Source of the DNA: Blastocatellia bacterium
Lineage (GTDB): Bacteria > Acidobacteriota > Blastocatellia > Pyrinomonadales > Pyrinomonadaceae
Direction of reading: 5' to 3'
NCBI GenBank assembly: GCA_003487805.1
Contig: DNNE01000117.1
Location: 1-8,472 of the forward strand
Length of the DNA stretch: 8,472 bases
Positions 1 through 6,229 of this stretch are shown here, piece by piece. The notes beneath the pieces are model-generated. The model did no database searches. It was not told where the DNA came from and was given only the letters and a program-made list of their open reading frames with translations. Position 1 is the first letter of the stretch. Every line of letters starts with the position of its first letter. Position numbers and translations under genes: made by a program.

Positions 1-2
1 CC

Positions 3-386
3 GCGCGACGCCGTGTCCCGGCTTACGCGCCGGCGCAGGGCCATCTCGCCGAGGTCGAAGCAGAATTAGGGGAAACCGAATCAGCACTCGCCCGCCTGCA
101 TTCGTTAGCAGCCTCTTCGGATGATCCTGATTACGCTGCGCAACTCGCGCGCATTCTCAGGGACGCGGGCTGCTCCCAATTTCATCATTGGTGCCGGCTG
201 GCCGCCGCGCGTTATGACGAGTTGGTCGCGAGTCACCCGGAGGCCTTCGCCGACCATGCAGCCGAATTCTGGCTTGCTGCGGGCGCTGATCCAGAAAGGG
301 CGCTCCCCCTGGCGAGAATGAATTTCGAGATTCGCAAGACGCCGCGCGCATACGACTTACTGGCGCGGGCCGTCGCCGCAAATTGA
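3..386 (+). CDS. TPR-like repeat protein, C-terminal fragment
   Basis: This is the 3' end of a gene whose start lies left of the window. The frame is open from base 3 to a TGA at 384-386, giving 127 residues. The sequence is alanine- and leucine-rich and helical, with pairs of helices of the kind LAEVEAELGETESALARL and AYDLLARAVAAN. The phrase ALPLARMNFEIRKTPRAYDLL closely resembles the last repeats of bacterial tetratricopeptide-repeat proteins, which act as protein-protein interaction scaffolds. No catalytic motif is visible in the fragment, so the function of the whole protein cannot be stated. The other frames here are broken by stops, and the reading-frame composition (GC-rich third positions) supports this one. 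It ends 133 bp before the next predicted promoter and is probably a separate transcription unit. Confidence 0.7.
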   Translation, partial: ARRRVPAYAPAQGHLAEVEAELGETESALARLHSLAASSDDPDYAAQLARILRDAGCSQFHHWCRLAAARYDELVASHPEAFADHAAEFWLAAGADPERALPLARMNFEIRKTPRAYDLLARAVAAN

Positions 387-518
387 GTCGCGGGCGGTAC
401 GCGCTCATGGCGGGTCCGACTCACTGCGATGCCTAAGGGTGTTTCATGAAGGGAAAGATACAAACGAATCCTTCCCTCGTGCCACGCTCTCACCAATAAA
501 GGCGTTGATGGGATCACC

Positions 519-546
519 TTGACCCGGCCGACCGCCCTTGTACAAT
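519..546 (+). promoter_or_regulatory. Sigma-70-type promoter for the kinase/regulator operon
   Basis: TTGACC at 519-524 and TACAAT at 541-546 are separated by 16 bp, each one mismatch from the consensus -35 and -10 boxes. The predicted transcription start is near 553. That is only about 8 nt before the ATG at 561 but about 26 nt before the ATG at 579, which supports the later start for the kinase gene. This is a sequence match only. Confidence 0.6.
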
Positions 547-578
547 CATGACATCTCGCTATGGTCCGGAAGTCTCTG

Positions 579-3500
579 ATGATCACATATCCAAATAGCC
601 AGATCTCGCTCACCCTTTGGATCTGCTTATTGATCGTCTTGCCTTGCGTCTCGACGTACGCGCTCGATAGAGATCGAAGTATTGCTCAATTCCATCACAG
701 GGCTTGGGGCGTGAACGAGGGAGCGCCTACCGAAATCAGCGCGCTCGCCCAAACCGAAGATGGCTACTTGTGGATCGGCTCGCCACAGGGTCTGTTCCGC
801 TTTGACGGCGTTAAGTTCGAGGAGTACAAGCCGCAGCCGGGAGTGGAGCTACCCTCTCACGGTATCTATTATCTAATGGCCACACCTGACGGAGGGTTAT
901 GGATCGCCTTTGCGCCAACCGGATTAGGTTTCCTGAAAGACGGTTACTTGACATTGTTTACCAGACCTGATGAATTGCCCGATTCCCAAATCCACACCTT
1001 CGCCCGCGATCATGACGGAAGAATCTGGGCCAGCACCGAAACTGGATTAGTCTTGCGCGAGGGCACACGATGGATTCCAATCAGGCACGACTGGAATTTT
1101 CCTCCCGAAGTGATAAGGGATCTCTTCGTCGATCGTGAGGGCACGCTCTGGGTGGCAACAGTCAAGGTCATTGTATTCCTCAGGCGAGGTTCGAAAGCAT
1201 TCGAACTCGCCGGAGCGGTCGGGCCGAGTATTACAACGTTGGCGCAGGCAAAAGACGGGCGAGTGTGGTTTGCGGACGACAGCAAGGGAGAGGTACGACC
1301 GGTCCCGATAGCGGGACACAACTCGCATGCTGAGGATCCAGCGGTCGTTGAAGATGGTCTGCATGAGATGCTCATTGATCGCGAAGGCGCCTTGTGGATC
1401 ACGCGTTATGACTCCGGATTGGTTCGGATCAGGTACCCCGAGAAATTGGGAAATCGAAAGCTCGGTCCTCATGACACCGACCTGGAGACGTTCGATGAAC
1501 GGGATGGCTTCTCAGGCGGGTTCGCTTATAAGCTGCTGGAGGATCATGAGGGCAACATTTGGGTGGGCTGCTCCAAAGGATTGGTTCAATTCCGTCACAA
1601 TCAAGTTGTTCCGGTGAGTCTACCGGACCGCTATCAAAAGCTGGTGTTGCTCGCGGGAGCAGACGGCGAGATCTCGATCGGGACCATTAATAGCAAACCG
1701 TTACTGAACGTTCGCGGCGACAGTTTGCTTGTTGAGAGAATGGGTGAACAGGCATCCAGCGTCTTTCGCGACTCAAACGGTGATGTCTGGTGGGGCTGCG
1801 CTAACGGAATCTGGCTTCAGAGCGGCACGAAGTCTATGTACTTTCCTGTGCCCAAAGCCGCTGAACCGCCGAACTGGACATACGAGATCTTCCCGAGTAG
1901 AGAAGATGGTGGGCTGTGGGTCAGACTCGGAGATTTCGGAACGGTTCACTTCAAGCAAGGTGTTTGGAACCTTAATGACAGGCTTAGACTTGAGGGAGTT
2001 CCAATTAGGGGACCCAGCGCCAGTTATAACGACGCGTCCGGACGAGTCTGGCTCGGTTTCAGTGCGGGCCAGGTGTATGCACTTGATGGGGAACAGGTCA
2101 CCGCTTACTCACAGAAAGATGGGCTCAACGTGGGCCGAATTGCAGTCATTCGCGGCCTTGGGCAGCATATTTGGGTGGGGGGTGAACTCGGACTGATGTT
2201 CTTCAGCCAGGGACAATTCCGGAAAGTAACAGTTGCGGCTGGGGAGCAGTTCGGGACGGTCTCTGGAATCATTGAGACAGCTAATGGCGGGTTGTGGTTG
2301 AACGAGATGAGGGGCATCGTGCAAATTCCGCCGGAGGAGATCCGGCGATTCCTGGCTGATCCGAATCACCGGGTAGAGTATCGGCGATTCGACTATCTGG
2401 ACGGGTTACCAGGTGCGCCGCAGATGAGCTTCACCAATTCGACGGCTGTCGAAACCAGCGACGGCCGGCTATGGTTCGCCACAAACAACGGACTTGCGTG
2501 GATCGATCCTGCACACATTGTTCGGAACGGCCTCCCGCCACCTGTTTCAATTCTATCTATCGGTGACGAAAAAGGTAGTCAGCCGATGTCGGGCGCAGTC
2601 AAGTTTGCCGCTGGCACGCATACGGTTGAAATTGACTATACGGCGCTAAGCCTTTCTATACCTGAGCGGGTTGAATTCCGTTACAAGCTGGAGGGCGCGG
2701 ATAAAGACTGGCAGAATGTCGGCACCCGCCGGCAGGCGTTTTATACGGGTCTGGGTCCAGGCCAATATAGGTTCCAAGTGATCGCGTGCAACAACGACGG
2801 CGTCTGGAACGAGCAAGGCGCCATTCTGTCCTTCAGCGTTGCACCTTTCTGGTATCAGACCATCTGGTTACGCTTGTCAGGTGTGGCCGCCTTTCTGGTA
2901 TTGGTCTGGGCTCTCTATCAGCTGCGCCGACGTCAACTGGCCCACCAGTTCAGCATGGGTCTGGAAGCGCGCGTCAACGAGCGGACGCGAATCGCGCGCG
3001 AACTGCACGATACACTGCTACAAAGCTTCCATGGGCTGTTGCTTCGCTTCCAGGCAGCTTCGAACCTGCTTCCGACGCGCCCTGATGAGGCCAAACACCG
3101 GCTCGACACCGCGATTGATCGGGCGGCGCAAGCGATCACCGAAGGCCGCGATGCCGTACATGAGTTGCGCTCTTCAGCGGCTGTGACCCCGGATTTGCCC
3201 GTAGCCATTAGCGCCCTGCGTGAAGACCTTGCGGCAGACCAGGCCGGCAAGAATCTGCCCCACTGCCGCGTGCAGGTGGAAGGTACAGCGCGCAATTTAG
3301 ATCCTATCCTGCGAGATGAAGTCTACCGGATTGCAGCCGAGGCGATGCGCAATGCATTCAGGCACGCAGAGGCCCGACAGATCGAAGTGGAAATCCGCTA
3401 TGACGAACGGCAGCTTCGAGTGAGGGTTAGGGATGATGGAAAGGGGATTGACCCGAAATTCCTGGGAGAGCAAGAGCGCACAGGACACTGGGGGTTGAAT

Positions 3501-3674
3501 GGGATGCGCGAACGGGCTCAAGCTGTGGGAGGTAACCTGACCGTCTGGAGTGAGATCGATTCCGGTAGTGAGATTGAAGTCACGATTCCAGCCTCCATCG
3601 CTTATGCGAAATCGGGTACCCATCGTTCCTGGTGGTCTGGAAATTTATTTAGGAGCAGGGAGATCAAACCATGA
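579..3674 (+). CDS. Two-component regulator propeller sensor histidine kinase
   Basis: A membrane sensor kinase that autophosphorylates on histidine and should pass phosphate to the adjacent response regulator. With the start at 579 it is 1031 residues. An N-terminal signal or anchor (about residues 8-28, ending near VSTYA) is followed by a large periplasmic part with about 14 propeller blades between residues 55 and 645. These show as repeated DG-x-(L/I/V)W-(I/V/F) motifs such as DGYLWIG, EGTLWVA and DGRLWFA. A Y_Y_Y domain lies at about 677-760, a transmembrane helix at about 763-784, and a HisKA_3 dimerisation domain around RIARELHDTLLQ with phospho-acceptor His810. The HATPase has an N-box (Asn925 in EAMRNAF), a DDGKG G1 box at 952-956 and a GLNGM glycine box. 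I prefer ATG 579 to ATG 561 because GGAAG at 568-572 is well spaced for it and the promoter places the RNA start just before 561. The propeller ligand is unknown; related Bacteroidetes hybrid systems sense glycans. Confidence 0.93.
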   Translation: MITYPNSQISLTLWICLLIVLPCVSTYALDRDRSIAQFHHRAWGVNEGAPTEISALAQTEDGYLWIGSPQGLFRFDGVKFEEYKPQPGVELPSHGIYYLMATPDGGLWIAFAPTGLGFLKDGYLTLFTRPDELPDSQIHTFARDHDGRIWASTETGLVLREGTRWIPIRHDWNFPPEVIRDLFVDREGTLWVATVKVIVFLRRGSKAFELAGAVGPSITTLAQAKDGRVWFADDSKGEVRPVPIAGHNSHAEDPAVVEDGLHEMLIDREGALWITRYDSGLVRIRYPEKLGNRKLGPHDTDLETFDERDGFSGGFAYKLLEDHEGNIWVGCSKGLVQFRHNQVVPVSLPDRYQKLVLLAGADGEISIGTINSKPLLNVRGDSLLVERMGEQASSVFRDSNGDVWWGCANGIWLQSGTKSMYFPVPKAAEPPNWTYEIFPSREDGGLWVRLGDFGTVHFKQGVWNLNDRLRLEGVPIRGPSASYNDASGRVWLGFSAGQVYALDGEQVTAYSQKDGLNVGRIAVIRGLGQHIWVGGELGLMFFSQGQFRKVTVAAGEQFGTVSGIIETANGGLWLNEMRGIVQIPPEEIRRFLADPNHRVEYRRFDYLDGLPGAPQMSFTNSTAVETSDGRLWFATNNGLAWIDPAHIVRNGLPPPVSILSIGDEKGSQPMSGAVKFAAGTHTVEIDYTALSLSIPERVEFRYKLEGADKDWQNVGTRRQAFYTGLGPGQYRFQVIACNNDGVWNEQGAILSFSVAPFWYQTIWLRLSGVAAFLVLVWALYQLRRRQLAHQFSMGLEARVNERTRIARELHDTLLQSFHGLLLRFQAASNLLPTRPDEAKHRLDTAIDRAAQAITEGRDAVHELRSSAAVTPDLPVAISALREDLAADQAGKNLPHCRVQVEGTARNLDPILRDEVYRIAAEAMRNAFRHAEARQIEVEIRYDERQLRVRVRDDGKGIDPKFLGEQERTGHWGLNGMRERAQAVGGNLTVWSEIDSGSEIEVTIPASIAYAKSGTHRSWWSGNLFRSREIKP

Positions 3675-4315
3675 ATGGCGACCAGAGTGGTGGATCCGAC
3701 CTGATTCGGATTCTGACGGTTGACGACCATCCCCTGCTGCGCGAAGGAATCGCCGGACTCGTCGCCGATCAATCGGACATGAATCTGGTTGCCGAAGCGT
3801 CAAACGGACGCGAAGCTATTCAGCAGTTCCGCACGCACCGTCCGGACGTTACTCTAATGGACTTGCAGATGCCCGATATGAATGGTCTGGATGCAATGGT
3901 CTCCATTCGCAGCGAATTCCCCGAAGCTCGAATCGTCATCCTGACCACCTATACCGGTGATGTCCAGGTGTTGCGCGCACTCAAAGCCGGGGCCCGAGGC
4001 TACCTGCTAAAGAATATGTTGCATAAGGAACTGCTGGAAACGATTCGCGCTGTCCATGCCGGAAGAAAATCTCTTTCGGCTGAGGTCTCCTATCAACTTG
4101 CGGAGCACGCCACTGACGACGCCCTGACTCCGGGCGAGCTCTCTGTCCTGCGTCTGATTGCCGATGGGAATGCCAACAAGCAAATCGCTGCTCAGCTCTC
4201 GCTTAGCGAAGAGACCGTCAAAGGGCGCGTCAAGAACATCCTCTCCAAGTTGGGCGCTAACGATCGCACCCACGCCGCCATGATCGGGATTAGGCGCGGG
4301 ATCATCGAATTCTAG
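3671..4315 (+). CDS. NarL/FixJ-family response regulator
   Basis: A DNA-binding response regulator of 214 residues, the expected partner of the kinase that ends within it. The start ATG shares the ATGA overlap with the kinase stop, which suggests translational coupling. GGGAGA at 3658-3663 also gives a ribosome-binding site 7 nt upstream. The receiver domain spans about residues 11-127 with the acidic pair Asp18-Asp19, phospho-acceptor Asp64 (in TLMDLQMPDMNG), Thr92 and conserved Lys114 (in YLLKN). The C-terminal LuxR-type helix-turn-helix spans about 150-208 and includes LTPGELSVLRLIADGNANKQ and the recognition region SEETVKGRVKNILSKLG. All catalytic and phosphorylation residues are present. 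Regulators of this class usually bind short inverted repeats as dimers, so the palindrome at 4793-4804 is a candidate site, though this is untested. Confidence 0.95.
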   Translation: MNGDQSGGSDLIRILTVDDHPLLREGIAGLVADQSDMNLVAEASNGREAIQQFRTHRPDVTLMDLQMPDMNGLDAMVSIRSEFPEARIVILTTYTGDVQVLRALKAGARGYLLKNMLHKELLETIRAVHAGRKSLSAEVSYQLAEHATDDALTPGELSVLRLIADGNANKQIAAQLSLSEETVKGRVKNILSKLGANDRTHAAMIGIRRGIIEF

Positions 4316-4328
4316 TCCACCCTAAAGA

Positions 4329-4362
4329 GTGAGCGTTTCGCCCTTTTGGGGCTTTCGCTCGC
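4329..4362 (+). terminator. Hairpin after the response regulator, weak terminator candidate
   Basis: GTGAGCG at 4329-4335 can pair with CGCTCGC at 4356-4362 (one G-U pair). Inside it GCCC and GGGC form a second short helix around a TTTT loop. The hairpin sits 14 bp after the regulator stop. There is no T-run on its 3' side, so it is not a standard intrinsic terminator. It may instead be an attenuating or RNA-stabilising hairpin between the regulator and the DoxX gene. Confidence 0.35.
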
Positions 4363-4393
4363 ATCCCGAATCTTCTAGCCTCGCAAGGGGCTC

Positions 4394-4771
4394 ATGCGAC
4401 GTCTATTCTCCACCTTCGCCCGTGGTTTGCCTGGCACCGGCCTTCTGTTGATGCGTCTGGTTGCGGGGATCGCAGTGATTGCTCGCGCGGTCGCGATACT
4501 TTGGGGTGGGCCTGGGCTTGGACCAGCAATACTGCAAGTGCTCGCGGCTGGTGCAGGACTCCTCCTACTCGCAGGTCTATGGACGCCTATCGCTGGAGCG
4601 CTGATGGCGGTGATTTACCTCTGGGACATCTTCTCGAATCCTGGAGATCTGTGGACAAAGGTTCTATTGGGGACCCTTTGTGCTGCCTTGGCGCTGCTCG
4701 GACCCGGGGCCTGGTCAGTTGATGCCCGCCTGTTTGGATGGAAACGCATCGACGTTCGCGATCGGCATTAA
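4394..4771 (+). CDS. DoxX-family small membrane protein
   Basis: A 125-residue integral membrane protein with four predicted transmembrane helices, at about residues 14-37, 42-63, 64-80 and 88-107. The C-terminal end ALLGPGAWSVDARLFGWKRI is typical of the DoxX/DoxD-like family, whose members are often annotated as quinol oxidase subunits or redox-linked membrane proteins. The biochemical role of most members, including this one, is not established. AGGGG at 4386-4390 lies only 3 nt before the ATG, closer than usual, so translation initiation may be weak. No other ATG nearby gives a better start without cutting the first helix. The gene follows the response regulator by 78 bp with no clear promoter in between, so it may be the third gene of the signalling operon, or be separated by the hairpin at 4329-4362. 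Confidence 0.8.
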   Translation: MRRLFSTFARGLPGTGLLLMRLVAGIAVIARAVAILWGGPGLGPAILQVLAAGAGLLLLAGLWTPIAGALMAVIYLWDIFSNPGDLWTKVLLGTLCAALALLGPGAWSVDARLFGWKRIDVRDRH

Positions 4772-4792
4772 CTCATCCCTTTCGAGGTTCTT

Positions 4793-4804
4793 CCCTATTT
4801 AGGG
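4793..4804. promoter_or_regulatory. CCCTATTTAGGG palindrome, candidate operator
   Basis: Perfect 5-bp arms CCCTA and TAGGG flank a TT centre. In RNA the slightly wider stretch 4790-4808 could also fold with CTTCCC and GGGAAG arms and a 7-nt loop, so a role as a 3' hairpin of the DoxX transcript is an alternative. There is no T-tract after it. Symmetry and length suit a dimeric LuxR-type regulator such as the one encoded at 3671-4315. That assignment is inference. Confidence 0.4.
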
Positions 4805-4907
4805 GAAGGTTGCGAGCGTCCCGAATTAGTGGACGGAACGACTCGATATAGGGTTGGGCCAAGAGCGGCACCAATTCCACAATACGTCAGCAGAAGGAGA
4901 AGCGAAT

Positions 4908-4921
4908 CTAACGATTGTTAG
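4908..4921. repeat. CTAAC-GATT-GTTAG inverted repeat; TAACGATYGT motif copy 1
   Basis: Five-base arms CTAAC (4908-4912) and GTTAG (4917-4921) surround GATT. The inner ten bases TAACGATTGT recur with one change as TAACGATCGT at 5041-5050, 132 bp downstream and 32 bp before the activator start. Paired copies in one promoter region suggest a regulator-binding motif, though chance is possible. Confidence 0.35.
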
Positions 4922-4992
4922 GACGTGACCATCGTGGATCGAGACGCCGCACAGTTTCTCGAGTGCCGCGAGACATACAGTATCAAAGTGGA

Positions 4993-5012
4993 GAATTGCA
5001 CATCGTGCATTC
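4993..5012. promoter_or_regulatory. 20-bp near-perfect palindrome, candidate operator of the activator gene
   Basis: The left arm GAAT-T-GCAC (4993-5001) and right arm GTGC-ATTC (5005-5012) surround ATC. The arms match completely apart from one extra T on the left. The site is centred about 80 bp upstream of the activator start, a sensible place for a repressor or autoregulatory site. The binding protein is unknown. Confidence 0.4.
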
Positions 5013-5040
5013 GGTGAATGGATTCAGAGAAAGAAGCAGT

Positions 5041-5050
5041 TAACGATCGT
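5041..5050 (+). repeat. TAACGATYGT motif copy 2
   Basis: TAACGATCGT differs in one base from the copy at 4909-4918. It lies 32 bp before the start codon of the sigma-54 activator. It is reported as the partner of that copy, and no function is known. Confidence 0.3.
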
Positions 5051-5081
5051 CAAATCGTCTCGTTTCTCCGGAGTTCTAAAC

Positions 5082-6176
5082 ATGACTTTGAATGTTCTGT
5101 CTTTTCCCGACATACAAAGGGAAGATTCCCAGTTGGTGAGTGTGTGCCGGACGGAGTCGACAGGAGTGAGACTGGAATCCTGTGTAGCAGAAAGCATCCA
5201 CAACCAAGCGTCTGCAGGAATCGTGGGTCAGAGTTCGGCGCTACGGCAAGTCCTGCATCTTGTGGAGATGGTAGCTACCAGCGACGCCACCGTACTTCTG
5301 CTGGGTGAGACCGGGACGGGCAAGGAACTGATCGCCCGCGCTATCCACGAACAGAGCCTCCGGCGAAAGGAAACCTTTCTCACGCTCAACTGCGCCGCTA
5401 TCCCCAGTTCGCTGTTCGAGAGTGAACTCTTCGGACATGAGCGCGGAGCGTTCACTGGCGCGTACATGCAGAAGCCCGGCCGGCTGGAGTTGGCGGACCG
5501 CGGCACCCTGTTTCTCGATGAGGTGGGTGACCTGCCGCTTGAGCTGCAGCCCAAGCTTTTGCGCACCCTGCAGGAGCGCACGTACGAGAGGGTGGGTAGC
5601 GCGCGGACCAAAAGGGTTGACGTACGGCTGGTGGCGGCGACTAACCGGGATCTGGCAGAGATGATGGCGGAGCGACAATTCCGGAGTGATCTCTACTATC
5701 GTTTGAACGTGTTCCCGATCCGTATTCCGCCTTTGCGTGAACGTCCTGAAGACATTTCATTGCTGGTAAAACACTTCACGCAGAAGTACGCGGCCCGGAT
5801 GGGCAAACGAATCAATGCAGTGCCGTCTGCGACGATCCAGAAATTGGAGCGCTTGTCATGGCCGGGAAACGTGCGCGAATTAGAAAATCTTGTAGAGCGG
5901 TCAGTGATTCTCACGAGTGGCAACACACTCGCGGTTTCTTTACCGGATAAGCCGGACGGCGCGATAGACGCGGCAGAAGTGGTCGGTAATTTCGAAGAGC
6001 AAGAGAAAATTGTGAACATTCTCAAGGAGACCAAAGGGCGGGTGAGTGGTCCCAATGGAGCAGCATCCCGATTGGGTGTGAAACGAAGCACCCTGCGCGA
6101 CCGCATGAGAAAGCTCGGTATTGATGCGCGAGAAGTGCGGACCGATCTCAGGTATTCGCAAGGAGCTGCGGATTGA
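5082..6176 (+). CDS. Sigma-54-dependent activator (bacterial enhancer-binding protein), no sensory domain
   Basis: An AAA+ transcription activator of 364 residues that remodels sigma-54 RNA polymerase by ATP hydrolysis. After a short N-terminal stretch of about 46 residues with no recognisable domain, the AAA+ module runs from GIVGQ (about residue 46) to about 280. It has Walker A GETGTGKE (75-82), the sigma-54-contact loop GAFTGA (122-127), Walker B LFLDE with Asp146-Glu147, sensor I AATN (185-188), Arg207 in YYRLNVFPIRIPPLRER and sensor II around PGNVRELENL (261-270). A Fis-type helix-turn-helix occupies about 306-346 (GPNGAASRLGVKRSTLRDRM), which resembles FhlA-like activators. GGAG at 5070-5073, 8 nt upstream, supports this start, and no upstream in-frame start codon exists. 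Most relatives carry GAF, PAS or receiver domains. This one resembles PspF in being reduced to core and DNA-binding domains, so control probably comes through expression level or a partner protein. Confidence 0.95.
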   Translation: MTLNVLSFPDIQREDSQLVSVCRTESTGVRLESCVAESIHNQASAGIVGQSSALRQVLHLVEMVATSDATVLLLGETGTGKELIARAIHEQSLRRKETFLTLNCAAIPSSLFESELFGHERGAFTGAYMQKPGRLELADRGTLFLDEVGDLPLELQPKLLRTLQERTYERVGSARTKRVDVRLVAATNRDLAEMMAERQFRSDLYYRLNVFPIRIPPLRERPEDISLLVKHFTQKYAARMGKRINAVPSATIQKLERLSWPGNVRELENLVERSVILTSGNTLAVSLPDKPDGAIDAAEVVGNFEEQEKIVNILKETKGRVSGPNGAASRLGVKRSTLRDRMRKLGIDAREVRTDLRYSQGAAD

Positions 6177-6229
6177 AGAGACACAACGGACTGGTTAAAA
6201 CGATCTGGAAGTTTTGAGGTAGGCGAGCT

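Larger units (their letters stand above)
4772..5081. other. 310-bp intergenic region with clustered inverted repeats
   Basis: No convincing gene is seen here. The region holds a CCCTA/TAGGG palindrome (4793-4804), a CTAAC/GTTAG repeat (4908-4921), a 20-bp near-palindrome (4993-5012) and two copies of TAACGAT(T/C)GT at 4909 and 5041. The frame of the downstream activator stays open back to 4929 but has no ATG, GTG or TTG codon before 5082. No strong sigma-70 promoter was found, and the best sigma-54-like string (GGCAC at 4867-4871) lacks the -12 GC. The cluster suggests that the downstream activator gene is tightly regulated. Confidence 0.6.

Noticed and set aside
442..475. Terminator for the TPR-like gene (GGGAA and TTCCC arms)
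   Set aside because: The stem is only five base pairs with a loop of about 16 nt, and no T-tract follows.
233..613. 126-residue - strand ORF spanning the gap before the kinase
   Set aside because: It overlaps the TPR-like gene end and the predicted promoter on the opposite strand, and its composition resembles a shadow frame.
4790..4808. Intrinsic terminator after the DoxX gene
   Set aside because: The CTTCCC/GGGAAG stem is short with an A/T-rich loop and has no following T-run. A DNA operator explains the symmetry at least as well.
4867..4882. Possible sigma-54 promoter (GGCAC) upstream of the activator gene
   Set aside because: The -24 element is partial (CGGCAC) and the required GC at -12 is absent (CCAC).
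5018..5308. 96-residue + strand ORF overlapping the activator start
   Set aside because: It lies in another frame, overlaps the well-supported activator by more than 220 bp, and its Cys/Arg/Ser-rich translation matches no family I recognise. It is most likely a shadow.
5920..5940. GG-N10-GC string resembling a sigma-54 promoter (TGGCAA...TCGC)
   Set aside because: It lies inside the activator coding sequence about 300 bp from the next gene, and the flanking bases fit the consensus poorly.
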